Shown here: piece by piece, positions 1 through 5,198 of the stretch | Layout of the letters: the number at the start of each line of letters is the position of its first letter | Numbering within the stretch: position 1 is the first letter of the stretch | NCBI GenBank assembly: GCA_937905855.1 | Contig: CALCWU010000087.1 | Coordinates: forward strand, 1-5,198 | Length of the DNA: 5,198 nt | Direction: 5' to 3' | Origin: an uncultured Mollicutes bacterium | GTDB lineage: Bacteria > Bacillota_I > Bacilli_A > Acholeplasmatales > Anaeroplasmataceae | The notes under the pieces: generated by a model | Databases searched by the model: none | Seen by the model: the letters and a program-made list of their open reading frames with translations, nothing else | Told to the model about the DNA's origin: nothing | Position numbers and translations under genes: made by a program

Positions 1-544
1 TGTTTTGTAATAAAGCCATATTGTAAGTAGACATTATAATATTAGGAATAACTCCATCAAAAGTAAATGATTGATATTCATTCATAAGCTTTTGAAGATA
101 ATTGCCAACAGATTCCTCTAAATCCTTTTGCTGATATTTCATTTCTAAGTAATATAAATATTGGTTAACAAAGCCAAGCTCAGCAATTCTATTCTTTATT
201 TTACCAACATTGATTCTAAAGGCAATACCATGAAATTGATCACCATATACCTGCCAATGCTGCATCTTATCACTTCTTTTAGAAAATGACATAGAATAAA
301 TATTGGAATCAATCTTGAACATATTTTTATCCATTTTTAAAAATTCTTCATAAATTTTTTTATATGGCTTCTTTTTAGCTAGCAAAGCTAAAATTCTATT
401 AAATTCATCATATGAAAATTCACCCTCAAGTGGATCATTTGTATATTTCAAATTAGATAACCAAAGCTCTTTATTCTTAATAATTGATAAAAATGCCTCA
501 AGTTTGGTATAATGCCAAACATATTCATCCTTATTATCCTGCAT
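1..544 (-). CDS. DUF2971-type protein, N-terminal part (C-terminus beyond window edge)
   Basis: I translated this open frame by hand from the ATG at 544: 181 residues with no stop before position 1, so the gene is cut by the window edge. The start is supported by an AAAGGAG ribosome site (554-560) 9 nt upstream and a good promoter (579-607). The N-terminus has the pattern I associate with DUF2971: WHYTKLEAFLSI (10-21), KELWLSN (25-31), TNDPLEGEF (35-43), then SMSFSKRSDKMQHWQVYG (84-101) and HGIAFRI (105-111). The NDP-x-E and SFS...W-x-x-YG...G-x-A-F signatures are the family hallmarks. There is no signal peptide or membrane segment, so it is probably cytosolic. The biochemical function is unknown. 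The HYT...L...I opening loosely resembles ADP-ribosyltransferase-like folds, but that is only a visual analogy. The upstream nuclease-fold gene ends 69 bp before it with no terminator between, so some read-through is possible. Family call fairly confident; function unassigned. Confidence 0.8.
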   Translation of the reverse strand, partial: MQDNKDEYVWHYTKLEAFLSIIKNKELWLSNLKYTNDPLEGEFSYDEFNRILALLAKKKPYKKIYEEFLKMDKNMFKIDSNIYSMSFSKRSDKMQHWQVYGDQFHGIAFRINVGKIKNRIAELGFVNQYLYYLEMKYQQKDLEESVGNYLQKLMNEYQSFTFDGVIPNIIMSTYNMALLQN

Positions 545-578
545 ATAATATATCTCCTTTCCGAATTATACTAACTAA

Positions 579-607
579 ATTATATCATTTAAGACTTTTT
601 TTTACAA
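579..607 (-). promoter_or_regulatory. Promoter of the DUF2971 gene
   Basis: On the minus strand a -35 TTGTAA (602-607, 4 of 6 consensus) is separated by exactly 17 bp from a perfect -10 TATAAT (579-584). Initiation would fall near 572, giving a leader of about 28 nt that contains the AAAGGAG site. A second TATAAT at 565-570 is a possible alternative -10 but lacks a good -35. This implies the DUF2971 gene is transcribed independently of the gene before it. Confidence 0.65.
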
Positions 608-613
608 ATAGAT

Positions 614-1708
614 TTATTCTAATTTAAATTTTAATACAACAGGATTATGATCAGAATATTTAAATTCATTATTTATAGTTTTAACACTAGAAACACTAAC
701 ATTTTTTGATACAATAAAGCCATCAACAACTGATGTGAATGTTTCATCCTTAACATATGGTGTGTCTGCATCTCTACAGCTTGGAACATCATCACAAGCA
801 TATATTTTAAAATAATCATTTAACTCATTTACTGGAAAATCCTTCAGCCAATCAGGACGTCCTTGATTAGTTTTAAAAAGTCCTCTTTGATAAGAGTTAA
901 CTAAATCATGATTAAAATCGCCACCAACTATAACATAATTACCAAGCGAATATTCTCTATTAATTAGATCATTTAATAAATCAAGCTGAGCCTTGCGATA
1001 AACACCACCCTTATCATAAGCTGATAAATGAGCATTAATAATAACAAGCTCCCTCTCCAAAATACTATATCTTGTTATACTTAAGCATCTATCCAAATCA
1101 AAAAATTTAGTTGGAAAAGAAAAATCTATTGGAAGCTCAACTCTATTTGCATTATTAATATTAAATCGAGATAATGATAATATCCCACTATTAACCTTAC
1201 CATGCATATCGTGAAATGGATAAGGTAAATAACCACTATGAAAATTAATTGCATACGAATAGCCAAAATCATTAAATTTATTGGTTAATAAATCTAATTG
1301 ATTTATTTTATAGCTTCTTGTTGACTTAGTATCAACCTCCTGAGCCAAAATAAAATCAGCATTTATCTTGTTTAGTAAATCAATTGAGCCATTAGTATTT
1401 TCTAATACATCATCATATGATCTACCCTTACCATATTTACCCTTAATAATATTTCCATCCTTATCATAGCCTTCATCCATAAAGAAAGAAAAATCCTGGT
1501 CATAGGCACCAAAGCCAATATTATATGTTGCGATGCTATATTCCGTATTTAAGGAAATTGTTTTATCCTGATTATTTTTTACATCTAAGCTACAATTACC
1601 TATTCTTCGAGATTTAACATCCAAACTTAAAACAAAGGTTCCAGCAGCCATTAATATAACTAAAAAAATAGAGCCTACAATAATTAAAATTTTAAACTTC
1701 ATCTTCAT
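614..1708 (-). CDS. Membrane-anchored endonuclease/exonuclease/phosphatase (DNase I-like) family protein
   Basis: 364 residues from the ATG at 1708. A basic start (MKMKFK) and hydrophobic stretch at about 5-28 form a signal anchor without a lipobox, so the catalytic domain probably lies outside the membrane. The DNase I-like fold motifs occur in order: TYNIGFGA (N63), LAQEVD (metal-ligand E124), INAHLSAYD (H227), VGGDFNH (D264, N266), VDGFIVS (D329) and YSDHNPVV (D353, H354). All expected catalytic residues are present, so it should be an active metal-dependent phosphodiesterase or phosphatase. Substrate (extracellular DNA, RNA, phospholipid or a small phosphoester) cannot be told. The NIGFGAY...FFMDEG opening matches a widespread uncharacterised Firmicutes subgroup (from memory). 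C305 and C311 (ACDDVPSC) could form an external disulfide. The TTG at 1714 would add two residues but lies only 2 nt from GAGG, whereas the ATG at 1708 has 8-nt spacing and is preferred. Stop TAA; no terminator hairpin follows. Confidence 0.87.
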   Translation of the reverse strand: MKMKFKILIIVGSIFLVILMAAGTFVLSLDVKSRRIGNCSLDVKNNQDKTISLNTEYSIATYNIGFGAYDQDFSFFMDEGYDKDGNIIKGKYGKGRSYDDVLENTNGSIDLLNKINADFILAQEVDTKSTRSYKINQLDLLTNKFNDFGYSYAINFHSGYLPYPFHDMHGKVNSGILSLSRFNINNANRVELPIDFSFPTKFFDLDRCLSITRYSILERELVIINAHLSAYDKGGVYRKAQLDLLNDLINREYSLGNYVIVGGDFNHDLVNSYQRGLFKTNQGRPDWLKDFPVNELNDYFKIYACDDVPSCRDADTPYVKDETFTSVVDGFIVSKNVSVSSVKTINNEFKYSDHNPVVLKFKLE

Positions 1709-1716
1709 ATCCAATA

Positions 1717-1720
1717 CCTC
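1717..1720 (-). promoter_or_regulatory. Ribosome binding site that decides the start of the nuclease-fold gene
   Basis: The minus strand reads GAGGTATTGGATATG. GAGG is 8 nt from the ATG at 1708, a normal spacing, but only 2 nt from the TTG at 1714. The ATG at 1702 would be 14 nt away, too far. The short GAGG core is the only Shine-Dalgarno-like element here. Confidence 0.6.
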
Positions 1721-1725
1721 AACTA

Positions 1726-1754
1726 ATTATAACACGAACAAATATGAAAAACAA
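1726..1754 (-). promoter_or_regulatory. Extended -10 promoter of the nuclease-fold gene
   Basis: A perfect TATAAT (1726-1731) is preceded by TG and one base (extended -10, TGTTATAAT). A weak -35 TTGTTT (1749-1754) lies 17 bp upstream. The -10 is unusually close to the gene: the predicted start of transcription (about 1719) falls within the GAGG ribosome site, leaving a leader of only about 11 nt. Either the leader is truly minimal or the functional promoter lies further upstream. Confidence 0.5.
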
Positions 1755-1800
1755 ATTTTCGCTTTAACGTTTCCTATCTATTAATTTATAATAAATTAAA

Positions 1801-1831
1801 AAGATTAAAGTTGTTCAAATACTTTAATCTT
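1801..1831 (-). terminator. Weak intrinsic terminator after the GGDEF gene, overlapping its stop codon
   Basis: A perfect 10-bp inverted repeat, AAGATTAAAG and CTTTAATCTT, flanks an 11-nt loop (1811-1821). On the minus strand the stem is followed by a T-rich run (TTTAATTTATTAT). Two bases of the GGDEF gene's TAA (1830-1832) lie in the stem. Only two of ten pairs are G-C, so the hairpin is weak. On the plus strand the stem is also followed by a T-rich run (ATTTTTTATTT), so it could act in both directions, although no plus-strand gene is visible. Confidence 0.5.
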
Positions 1832-2894
1832 ATTTTTTATTTATGTACATTTCCTTATCAGCTCTTTCAAGTGCTTCTAAAATATCATCAGTTTTTGGAT
1901 TAAATATTGTATATCCGAAAGCTACATTTGGAATTCTCGAATCTAAATTTTGTTCTTCAGTAATATAACCTAAAAATTTCTTATTTAATTCTTCAACAAG
2001 TTCAAATTTTTTGTTAAGGATTACGCAAAACTCATCACCGCCGAAACGATATGCATAGCCATACATTCCATAAGCGGCCTTTTTCAAACAATTAGCCACC
2101 CTAATTAAGCATTCATCACCATATAGATGTCCATATTGGTCATTTATATTTTTGAACTTATTAATATCAAAATAAATAATCAAAATTTTATTTGAAGCAT
2201 TTTTAACTCTCTGCTCATATTCTAATCTATTTAATAATCCCGTAAGTCCATCAGTTTGATTAATTCTATCACCATTAAATTTAAAAAGCATAATTGCTGC
2301 TATTCCAATAGCTAACCAATCTATTCTTATATAACTATCTACAAGCTGAATTATAACACTTATAATTACAAATAAAACAACAAGTAAATTAGGAACAGAA
2401 TATTTTCTTCTTTTATTTTTAGAGGCTAATATGATATTAACACTAAAATAAATAATTCCTACAAAAAAAGTCATATAATAAATAAAATAGCCACTACTAT
2501 GATGATAAACATTATTACTATCCACATAAAATATAAAACCCGTGAATGACGAAATAATCTCCAATGCTACATTTAATATCAATATTATAAAAATAACTAA
2601 ATCAATTTTGTTAGCCTTACGCTCACCAACTGCAAATATTGGTAAAATACCTAAAAAAGGAGCAATAGAGAGTTCTACTAATTTAACAAATATATGGAAA
2701 AATCTTAGTCCATTTCTTCCATCAAACATTACGCCTGCCCACTCACATACTGAGCAAATAATAATTGTACATAAAAATAAAATGGCATTGCATCTATTTC
2801 TTTTTGCTAATGAGGAATTTAAAAAAGTTGAAATTAGCATAACAATCATAGCTAAAACTGTTAATAAAATTATCGCTGAATAAAAACTCATCAT
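1830..2894 (-). CDS. Membrane-bound GGDEF protein, predicted diguanylate cyclase
   Basis: 354 residues. The first ~205 are very hydrophobic, with about seven membrane segments (roughly 4-25, 36-56, 64-88, 97-117, 135-157, 167-187, 190-206), forming an integral sensor module with no recognised ligand domain. A cytoplasmic GGDEF domain follows: DGLTGLLNR (215-223), FDINKFKNINDQYGH (242-256; metal ligand D243, substrate-contacting N251) and the intact active site RFGGDEF (283-289). The end, ADKEMY (345-350), is the usual domain terminus. An intact site predicts synthesis of cyclic di-GMP from two GTP. The RxxD inhibitory site expected just before GGDEF is absent (GMYG at 276-279), so classical product inhibition at that site is not expected. 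There is no EAL or HD-GYP domain. Tandem ATGs at 2894 and 2891 lie 6 and 9 nt from a GGAG site; either could serve. It has its own promoter and terminator, so it appears monocistronic. The signal it senses is unknown. Confidence 0.9.
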   Translation of the reverse strand: MMSFYSAIILLTVLAMIVMLISTFLNSSLAKRNRCNAILFLCTIIICSVCEWAGVMFDGRNGLRFFHIFVKLVELSIAPFLGILPIFAVGERKANKIDLVIFIILILNVALEIISSFTGFIFYVDSNNVYHHSSGYFIYYMTFFVGIIYFSVNIILASKNKRRKYSVPNLLVVLFVIISVIIQLVDSYIRIDWLAIGIAAIMLFKFNGDRINQTDGLTGLLNRLEYEQRVKNASNKILIIYFDINKFKNINDQYGHLYGDECLIRVANCLKKAAYGMYGYAYRFGGDEFCVILNKKFELVEELNKKFLGYITEEQNLDSRIPNVAFGYTIFNPKTDDILEALERADKEMYINKK

Positions 2895-2922
2895 TTACAT
2901 CTCCAATAATATTTATAGACAT

Positions 2923-2931
2923 ATTATAACA
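2923..2931 (-). promoter_or_regulatory. Extended -10 promoter of the GGDEF gene
   Basis: The minus strand carries TGTTATAAT, a perfect -10 (2923-2928) with the extended TGn motif. No good -35 is seen at 17 bp (TTTTCT at 2946-2951), so it would rely on the extended -10. Predicted initiation near 2916 gives a leader of about 22 nt with GGAG before the ATG. That is too short for a riboswitch. Confidence 0.5.
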
Positions 2932-2944
2932 TATTTCGACATTT

Positions 2945-3040
2945 TAGAAAAGAATAAATTAACATATAAGAGTCATTTTTAAATAAATTGCTTCTTAATA
3001 ATTAACAACATTTTTTATTAGCTTAGTTACTGTTTTTTAT
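2945..3040. other. AT-rich intergenic spacer with no recognisable feature
   Basis: This stretch lies between the terminator of the tRNA unit and the promoter region of the GGDEF gene. It is almost entirely A and T, with no ORF, no strong hairpin, no repeat and no riboswitch-like structure that I can see. Confidence 0.6.
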
Positions 3041-3066
3041 AAAAAAAGACTGAATAACTCAGTCTT
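3041..3066 (-). terminator. Intrinsic terminator of the tRNA-Glu (and map-gltX) transcript
   Basis: On the minus strand AAGACTGA and TCAGTCTT form a perfect 8-bp stem with a 5-nt loop (GTTAT), directly followed by further T residues. It starts 10 nt after the CCA end of the tRNA. It is the first convincing terminator downstream of gltX, so it probably ends both tRNA-only transcripts and read-through from the protein genes. Confidence 0.85.
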
Positions 3067-3076
3067 GAATATCCTA

Positions 3077-3153
3077 TGGTAGTCCCTAGGAGGCTCGAAC
3101 TCCTAGTCTTCGCCTTGAGAGGGCGACGTGTTAACCAGTTCCACTAAGGGACC
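3077..3153 (-). tRNA. tRNA-Glu (anticodon CUC), CCA encoded
   Basis: A complete 77-nt cloverleaf folds on the minus strand. The acceptor stem is GGTCCCT with AGGGACT, followed by discriminator A and encoded CCA. The D arm has a 3-bp stem GTG/CAC with the conserved GG in its loop. The anticodon stem TCGCC/GGCGA encloses loop CTCTCAA, giving anticodon CTC (3117-3119), which reads the glutamate codon GAG. The variable loop is AGACT, so this is not a long-arm Ser/Leu/Tyr tRNA. The T arm is AGGAG-TTCGAGC-CTCCT. One oddity is that the terminal acceptor pair is G1-U72 wobble where G-C is usual. It lies 71 bp downstream of gltX, whose product charges this tRNA, has its own promoter, and is followed by a strong terminator. 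Confidence 0.95.
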
Positions 3154-3156
3154 ATA

Positions 3157-3192
3157 GCAATAAGTAGTATATCAAAATTTTCTACTTATTGC
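3157..3192. repeat. Perfect 11-bp inverted repeat surrounding the tRNA-Glu promoter
   Basis: GCAATAAGTAG (3157-3167) and CTACTTATTGC (3182-3192) are exact inverted copies separated by 14 nt. On the minus strand the upstream arm overlaps the -35 element and the downstream arm covers the end of the -10 and the predicted start of transcription. The repeat ends only 3 nt before the first base of the tRNA. In DNA it could be a dyad operator. In a transcript reading through from gltX it would fold into a hairpin abutting the tRNA 5' end. On the plus strand it is followed, 5 nt later, by a T run, but no plus-strand gene precedes it. Confidence 0.8.
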
Positions 3193-3194
3193 AA
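3166..3194 (-). promoter_or_regulatory. Promoter of tRNA-Glu(CUC)
   Basis: The -35 TTGCAA (3189-3194, 4 of 6) and -10 TATACT (3166-3171, 5 of 6, preceded by TGA as an extended -10) are spaced exactly 17 bp apart. Predicted initiation near 3159 would leave a 5' leader of about 6 nt for RNase P to remove. Both elements overlap arms of the inverted repeat at 3157-3192. Confidence 0.65.
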
Positions 3195-3224
3195 GTCTTT
3201 TTTTAACTTTTTTATTATTTTTTG

Positions 3225-4886
3225 TTAAATCAAGTCTAAAACCTGATTAATTCTTTCAACAGAACGCTCTTTGCCAAGAATTTTTAAAACATAATAAAGA
3301 TTTGGACTTTGCTTTTTACCAGTAATAGCGATACGTAATATTTCTGATACATCACCTACATGGCCCTTATATGCTTCTTTATTCTTCTTCCATATCTTAA
3401 CGCTATCGCAGAAATTATGACGCATTCCTAAAGCTTTAATATCATTAAACCAAGTTTCCTCGTCTAAATCTAAATTCATATTATCGCGATAATCAACAAG
3501 TAAAGCTTTAATATCATCCTTACTAATAGCTTCATTCCATTCTAAATGCTTAATTAATTCATTATAATATTTATCATAGAAGAAATTAATTATAGGTAAT
3601 ATATCACTATATTTTTCATAATCCTTTCTTGGCTTATCCTTATTACGTTCAATTGACATAATTTCACTGAAATATGCCTTGTCACTACAAATCAAATCAT
3701 ATAATTCTTTAGAGTATTTACTACTCCAGTCTAATGCCTCGCTTACAATTTCCTCTGTAGTTCTTCTAGCCATTAGCTCTTTAGAAATATTTTGAACCTT
3801 TTTAAAATCAAATAAAGCGCCATCAAGGCTCATCTTGTCAAATGATAAAACAAAATCATATTTGTCCTTATCCATATTTTGCTCACGCCACATCTCATAA
3901 TTACTATTAGCTAATGTCAATAAATATTCGATGAAGCCATATTTTGGATAACCTTGTTCAAGAAAATATGAAACAGCAGCTTCGTTATCTTTTCTTTTTG
4001 AAAGCTTACGACGATTGCCATTGTCAAGCTTCATTATAACAGGTAAATGAGCATATTTTGGTGCCTCCCATCCCATAGAAGCAAAAAGCTCTAAGTGGAT
4101 AGGTAAACTTGATAGCCACTCCTCACCTCTAGTAATATGAGTTGTACGCATAAAATGATCATCAACTAAATGAGCAAAATGATAAGTTGGAAGACCATCG
4201 CTCTTCAAAATAACAATATCCTGATCATTTTCTGTTAGCTCTAAATCACCACGAATTTCGTCATGAATCTTAATTTTATTTTCATGGTTTCCCATTGATT
4301 TAAAACGAATAATATATGGCTTACCAGAATCGATAAGTGCAAGCTGCTCATTAAGTGGCGTATTACGATAAATAGCGTACTTACCATAATAACCAGGAAT
4401 TTCCTTATTTGCTTCCTGTTTAGCACGCATTTCTTGTAATTCCTCTTGAGTAGCAAAGCAAGGATAAGCTCTTCCACGTTTAATCAAATCCTTTATTACT
4501 ACCTTATAAATATCTGCACGATTTGATTGCTTATAAGGGCCATAATTACCAACTTCTGATTCATCAGATAAATAACCCTCATCTGGAGTTATTCCAAAAA
4601 CCTTTAATTGTTCTAAAAGCTCAGTTCCGCTTCCACTTACCTCTCGTTTAGTATCAGTATCCTCTAAGCGGATATAAAAAACACCGTCACTTTGCTTAGC
4701 AAAACGATAAGAAACAAGTGATGTAAATAATGAGCCTGTATGTAAAAATCCTGTAGGGCTTGGAGCAAATCTCGTTACCATAGCTCCATCTTTTAAATTT
4801 CTTTTAGGGAATCTTTTTTCCAAATCGTCTACGCTTTGTAAAACATCTGGAAAAATCTTTTCCGCTAATATCTCATAATCTGTCAT
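3225..4886 (-). CDS. gltX: Glutamyl-tRNA synthetase (glutamate--tRNA ligase)
   Basis: 553 residues; attaches glutamate to tRNA-Glu in the cytosol using ATP. It is a class I synthetase: the HIGH-type motif is PSPTGFLHTGS (42-52, with HTGS), followed by RLEDTD (73-78), GLPTYHFAHLVDD (231-243), THITRGEEWL (249-258) and KLSKRKDN (294-301, the KMSKS equivalent). The C-terminal part (about 370-553) is the helical anticodon-binding region, ending with ITGKKQSPNLYYVLKILG. It is longer than the ~470-490 residues of E. coli-type enzymes, as in a clostridial subgroup (from memory). The four-ligand zinc site of the E. coli enzyme is missing; only C143 remains in the region. Many Bacillota lack GlnRS and use a GluRS that also charges tRNA-Gln; whether this one does cannot be read here. 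The start ATG has AGGAG (4895-4899) 8 nt upstream. The gene follows map by 16 nt, so it is probably co-transcribed, and it has no terminator before tRNA-Glu. Confidence 0.97.
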   Translation of the reverse strand: MTDYEILAEKIFPDVLQSVDDLEKRFPKRNLKDGAMVTRFAPSPTGFLHTGSLFTSLVSYRFAKQSDGVFYIRLEDTDTKREVSGSGTELLEQLKVFGITPDEGYLSDESEVGNYGPYKQSNRADIYKVVIKDLIKRGRAYPCFATQEELQEMRAKQEANKEIPGYYGKYAIYRNTPLNEQLALIDSGKPYIIRFKSMGNHENKIKIHDEIRGDLELTENDQDIVILKSDGLPTYHFAHLVDDHFMRTTHITRGEEWLSSLPIHLELFASMGWEAPKYAHLPVIMKLDNGNRRKLSKRKDNEAAVSYFLEQGYPKYGFIEYLLTLANSNYEMWREQNMDKDKYDFVLSFDKMSLDGALFDFKKVQNISKELMARRTTEEIVSEALDWSSKYSKELYDLICSDKAYFSEIMSIERNKDKPRKDYEKYSDILPIINFFYDKYYNELIKHLEWNEAISKDDIKALLVDYRDNMNLDLDEETWFNDIKALGMRHNFCDSVKIWKKNKEAYKGHVGDVSEILRIAITGKKQSPNLYYVLKILGKERSVERINQVLDLI

Positions 4887-4902
4887 TTTTAAATCTCCTA
4901 AA

Positions 4903-5198
4903 TTAACTAGCTAATATTTCTAACCCATCTTTTTTAACTAAAATTGTATACTCAAATTGAGCTGATAATTTGCCATCATCTGTATAAATTGTCCATCCAT
5001 TATCAGCATCTAAATATACATATGGTCTTCCCTCATTAACCATTGGTTCAATAGTAAATACCATTCCTGGCATTAAAACCATTCCTGTATTCATCTTAGA
5101 TACATGAGAAACATAAGGATCCTCATGAAGTTCAAGACCAACGCCATGACCTCCAACCTCTACTACTACGGAAAATCCATTTTGCTTAGCATGCTTAA
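4903..5198 (-). CDS. map: Methionine aminopeptidase, type I, C-terminal part (N-terminus beyond window edge)
   Basis: The frame is open to the window edge and encodes the last 97 residues. The enzyme removes the initiator methionine from new proteins in the cytosol, using two metal ions. Visible active-site motifs are EVGGHGVGLELHEDP (the first His is a metal ligand, the second the substrate-contacting His), FTIEPMVN (Glu metal ligand) and AQFEYTILV (the last Glu ligand), all in the family order and spacing. The missing upstream part should carry the two aspartate ligands. The frame continues well upstream of the ATG at 5094, which is an internal methionine (SKMNTG) and not the start. It ends with TAA 16 nt before the gltX ATG, with the gltX ribosome site in the gap, indicating a map-gltX operon. 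Its promoter lies outside the window. Confidence 0.93.
   Translation of the reverse strand, partial: KHAKQNGFSVVVEVGGHGVGLELHEDPYVSHVSKMNTGMVLMPGMVFTIEPMVNEGRPYVYLDADNGWTIYTDDGKLSAQFEYTILVKKDGLEILAS

Noticed and set aside
1706..1714. TTG start at 1714 for the nuclease-fold gene
   Set aside because: GAGG would be only 2 nt from the TTG; the ATG at 1708 has 8-nt spacing and a typical basic N-terminus.
2542..2883. Plus-strand open frame of 113 codons
   Set aside because: It lies wholly antisense to the membrane part of the GGDEF gene, its translation matches no family I know, and it has no convincing ribosome site. It is a shadow of the real gene.
2895..3040. c-di-GMP riboswitch or small RNA upstream of the GGDEF gene
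   Set aside because: The predicted leader is about 22 nt and the remaining spacer has no conserved-looking stems, only A/T-rich sequence.
3157..3204. Plus-strand intrinsic terminator formed by the 11-bp repeat and the following T run
   Set aside because: No plus-strand gene lies upstream, the T run starts 5 nt after the stem, and the repeat is better explained by its overlap with the minus-strand tRNA promoter. It cannot be fully excluded.
4241..4477. Minus-strand 78-codon frame inside gltX
   Set aside because: It is an alternative frame within the well-supported gltX coding sequence, with no family motifs; the gltX frame carries all the conserved residues.
4887..4902. T-box or other riboswitch controlling gltX
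   Set aside because: Only 16 nt separate map and gltX, occupied by the ribosome site; there is no room for a leader structure.
4903..5094. A stand-alone 63-residue protein starting at the ATG at 5094
   Set aside because: The frame is open to the window edge and the upstream residues (GGHGVGLELHEDP) are clearly methionine aminopeptidase, so this ATG is internal.
1..5198. Mollicutes origin with UGA read as tryptophan
   Set aside because: The tryptophans translated are TGG and no in-frame TGA occurs in the genes, so the ordinary bacterial code fits.

Overview
The window is strongly AT-rich DNA with every recognisable gene on the minus strand, so transcription runs from position 5198 towards position 1. 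It looks like a chromosomal segment of a low-GC Bacillota (Firmicutes) bacterium. The reasons are clear AGGAG-type ribosome sites, near-consensus and extended -10 promoters, a long (553-residue) zinc-less glutamyl-tRNA synthetase, and a tRNA gene with encoded CCA. All tryptophans I translated are TGG and all four visible stop codons are TAA, so there is no sign of the Mollicutes UGA=Trp code. The genus cannot be resolved from the sequence alone.

In transcription order, positions 5198-3041 are a translation block. It holds the C-terminal part of methionine aminopeptidase (4903-5198, cut by the window edge), then gltX (3225-4886) only 16 nt downstream, then a tRNA-Glu gene with anticodon CUC (3077-3153), closed by a strong intrinsic terminator (3041-3066). 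No terminator lies between gltX and the tRNA. The tRNA also has its own promoter (3166-3194), which sits inside a perfect 11-bp inverted repeat (3157-3192). The synthetase and one of its cognate tRNAs are therefore adjacent and possibly co-transcribed.

Positions 1830-2894 encode a membrane-bound GGDEF protein, a predicted diguanylate cyclase with about seven transmembrane segments. It has its own extended -10 promoter and a weak A/T-rich terminator overlapping its stop codon.

Positions 614-1708 encode a membrane-anchored, predicted extracytoplasmic protein of the endonuclease/exonuclease/phosphatase (DNase I-like) fold. Its start is best placed at the ATG at 1708 rather than the TTG at 1714.

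Positions 1-544 hold the N-terminal 181 residues of a DUF2971-type protein of unknown function, running off the window. A well-formed promoter lies in the 69-bp gap before it.

The lower three genes appear to be separately promoted single-gene units and do not form an obvious pathway. No gap exceeds 300 bp, and I saw no mobile element, CRISPR array or phage gene. I do not see a convincing undescribed multi-gene system. The most unusual locus is the gltX / tRNA-Glu(CUC) junction with its palindromic promoter.
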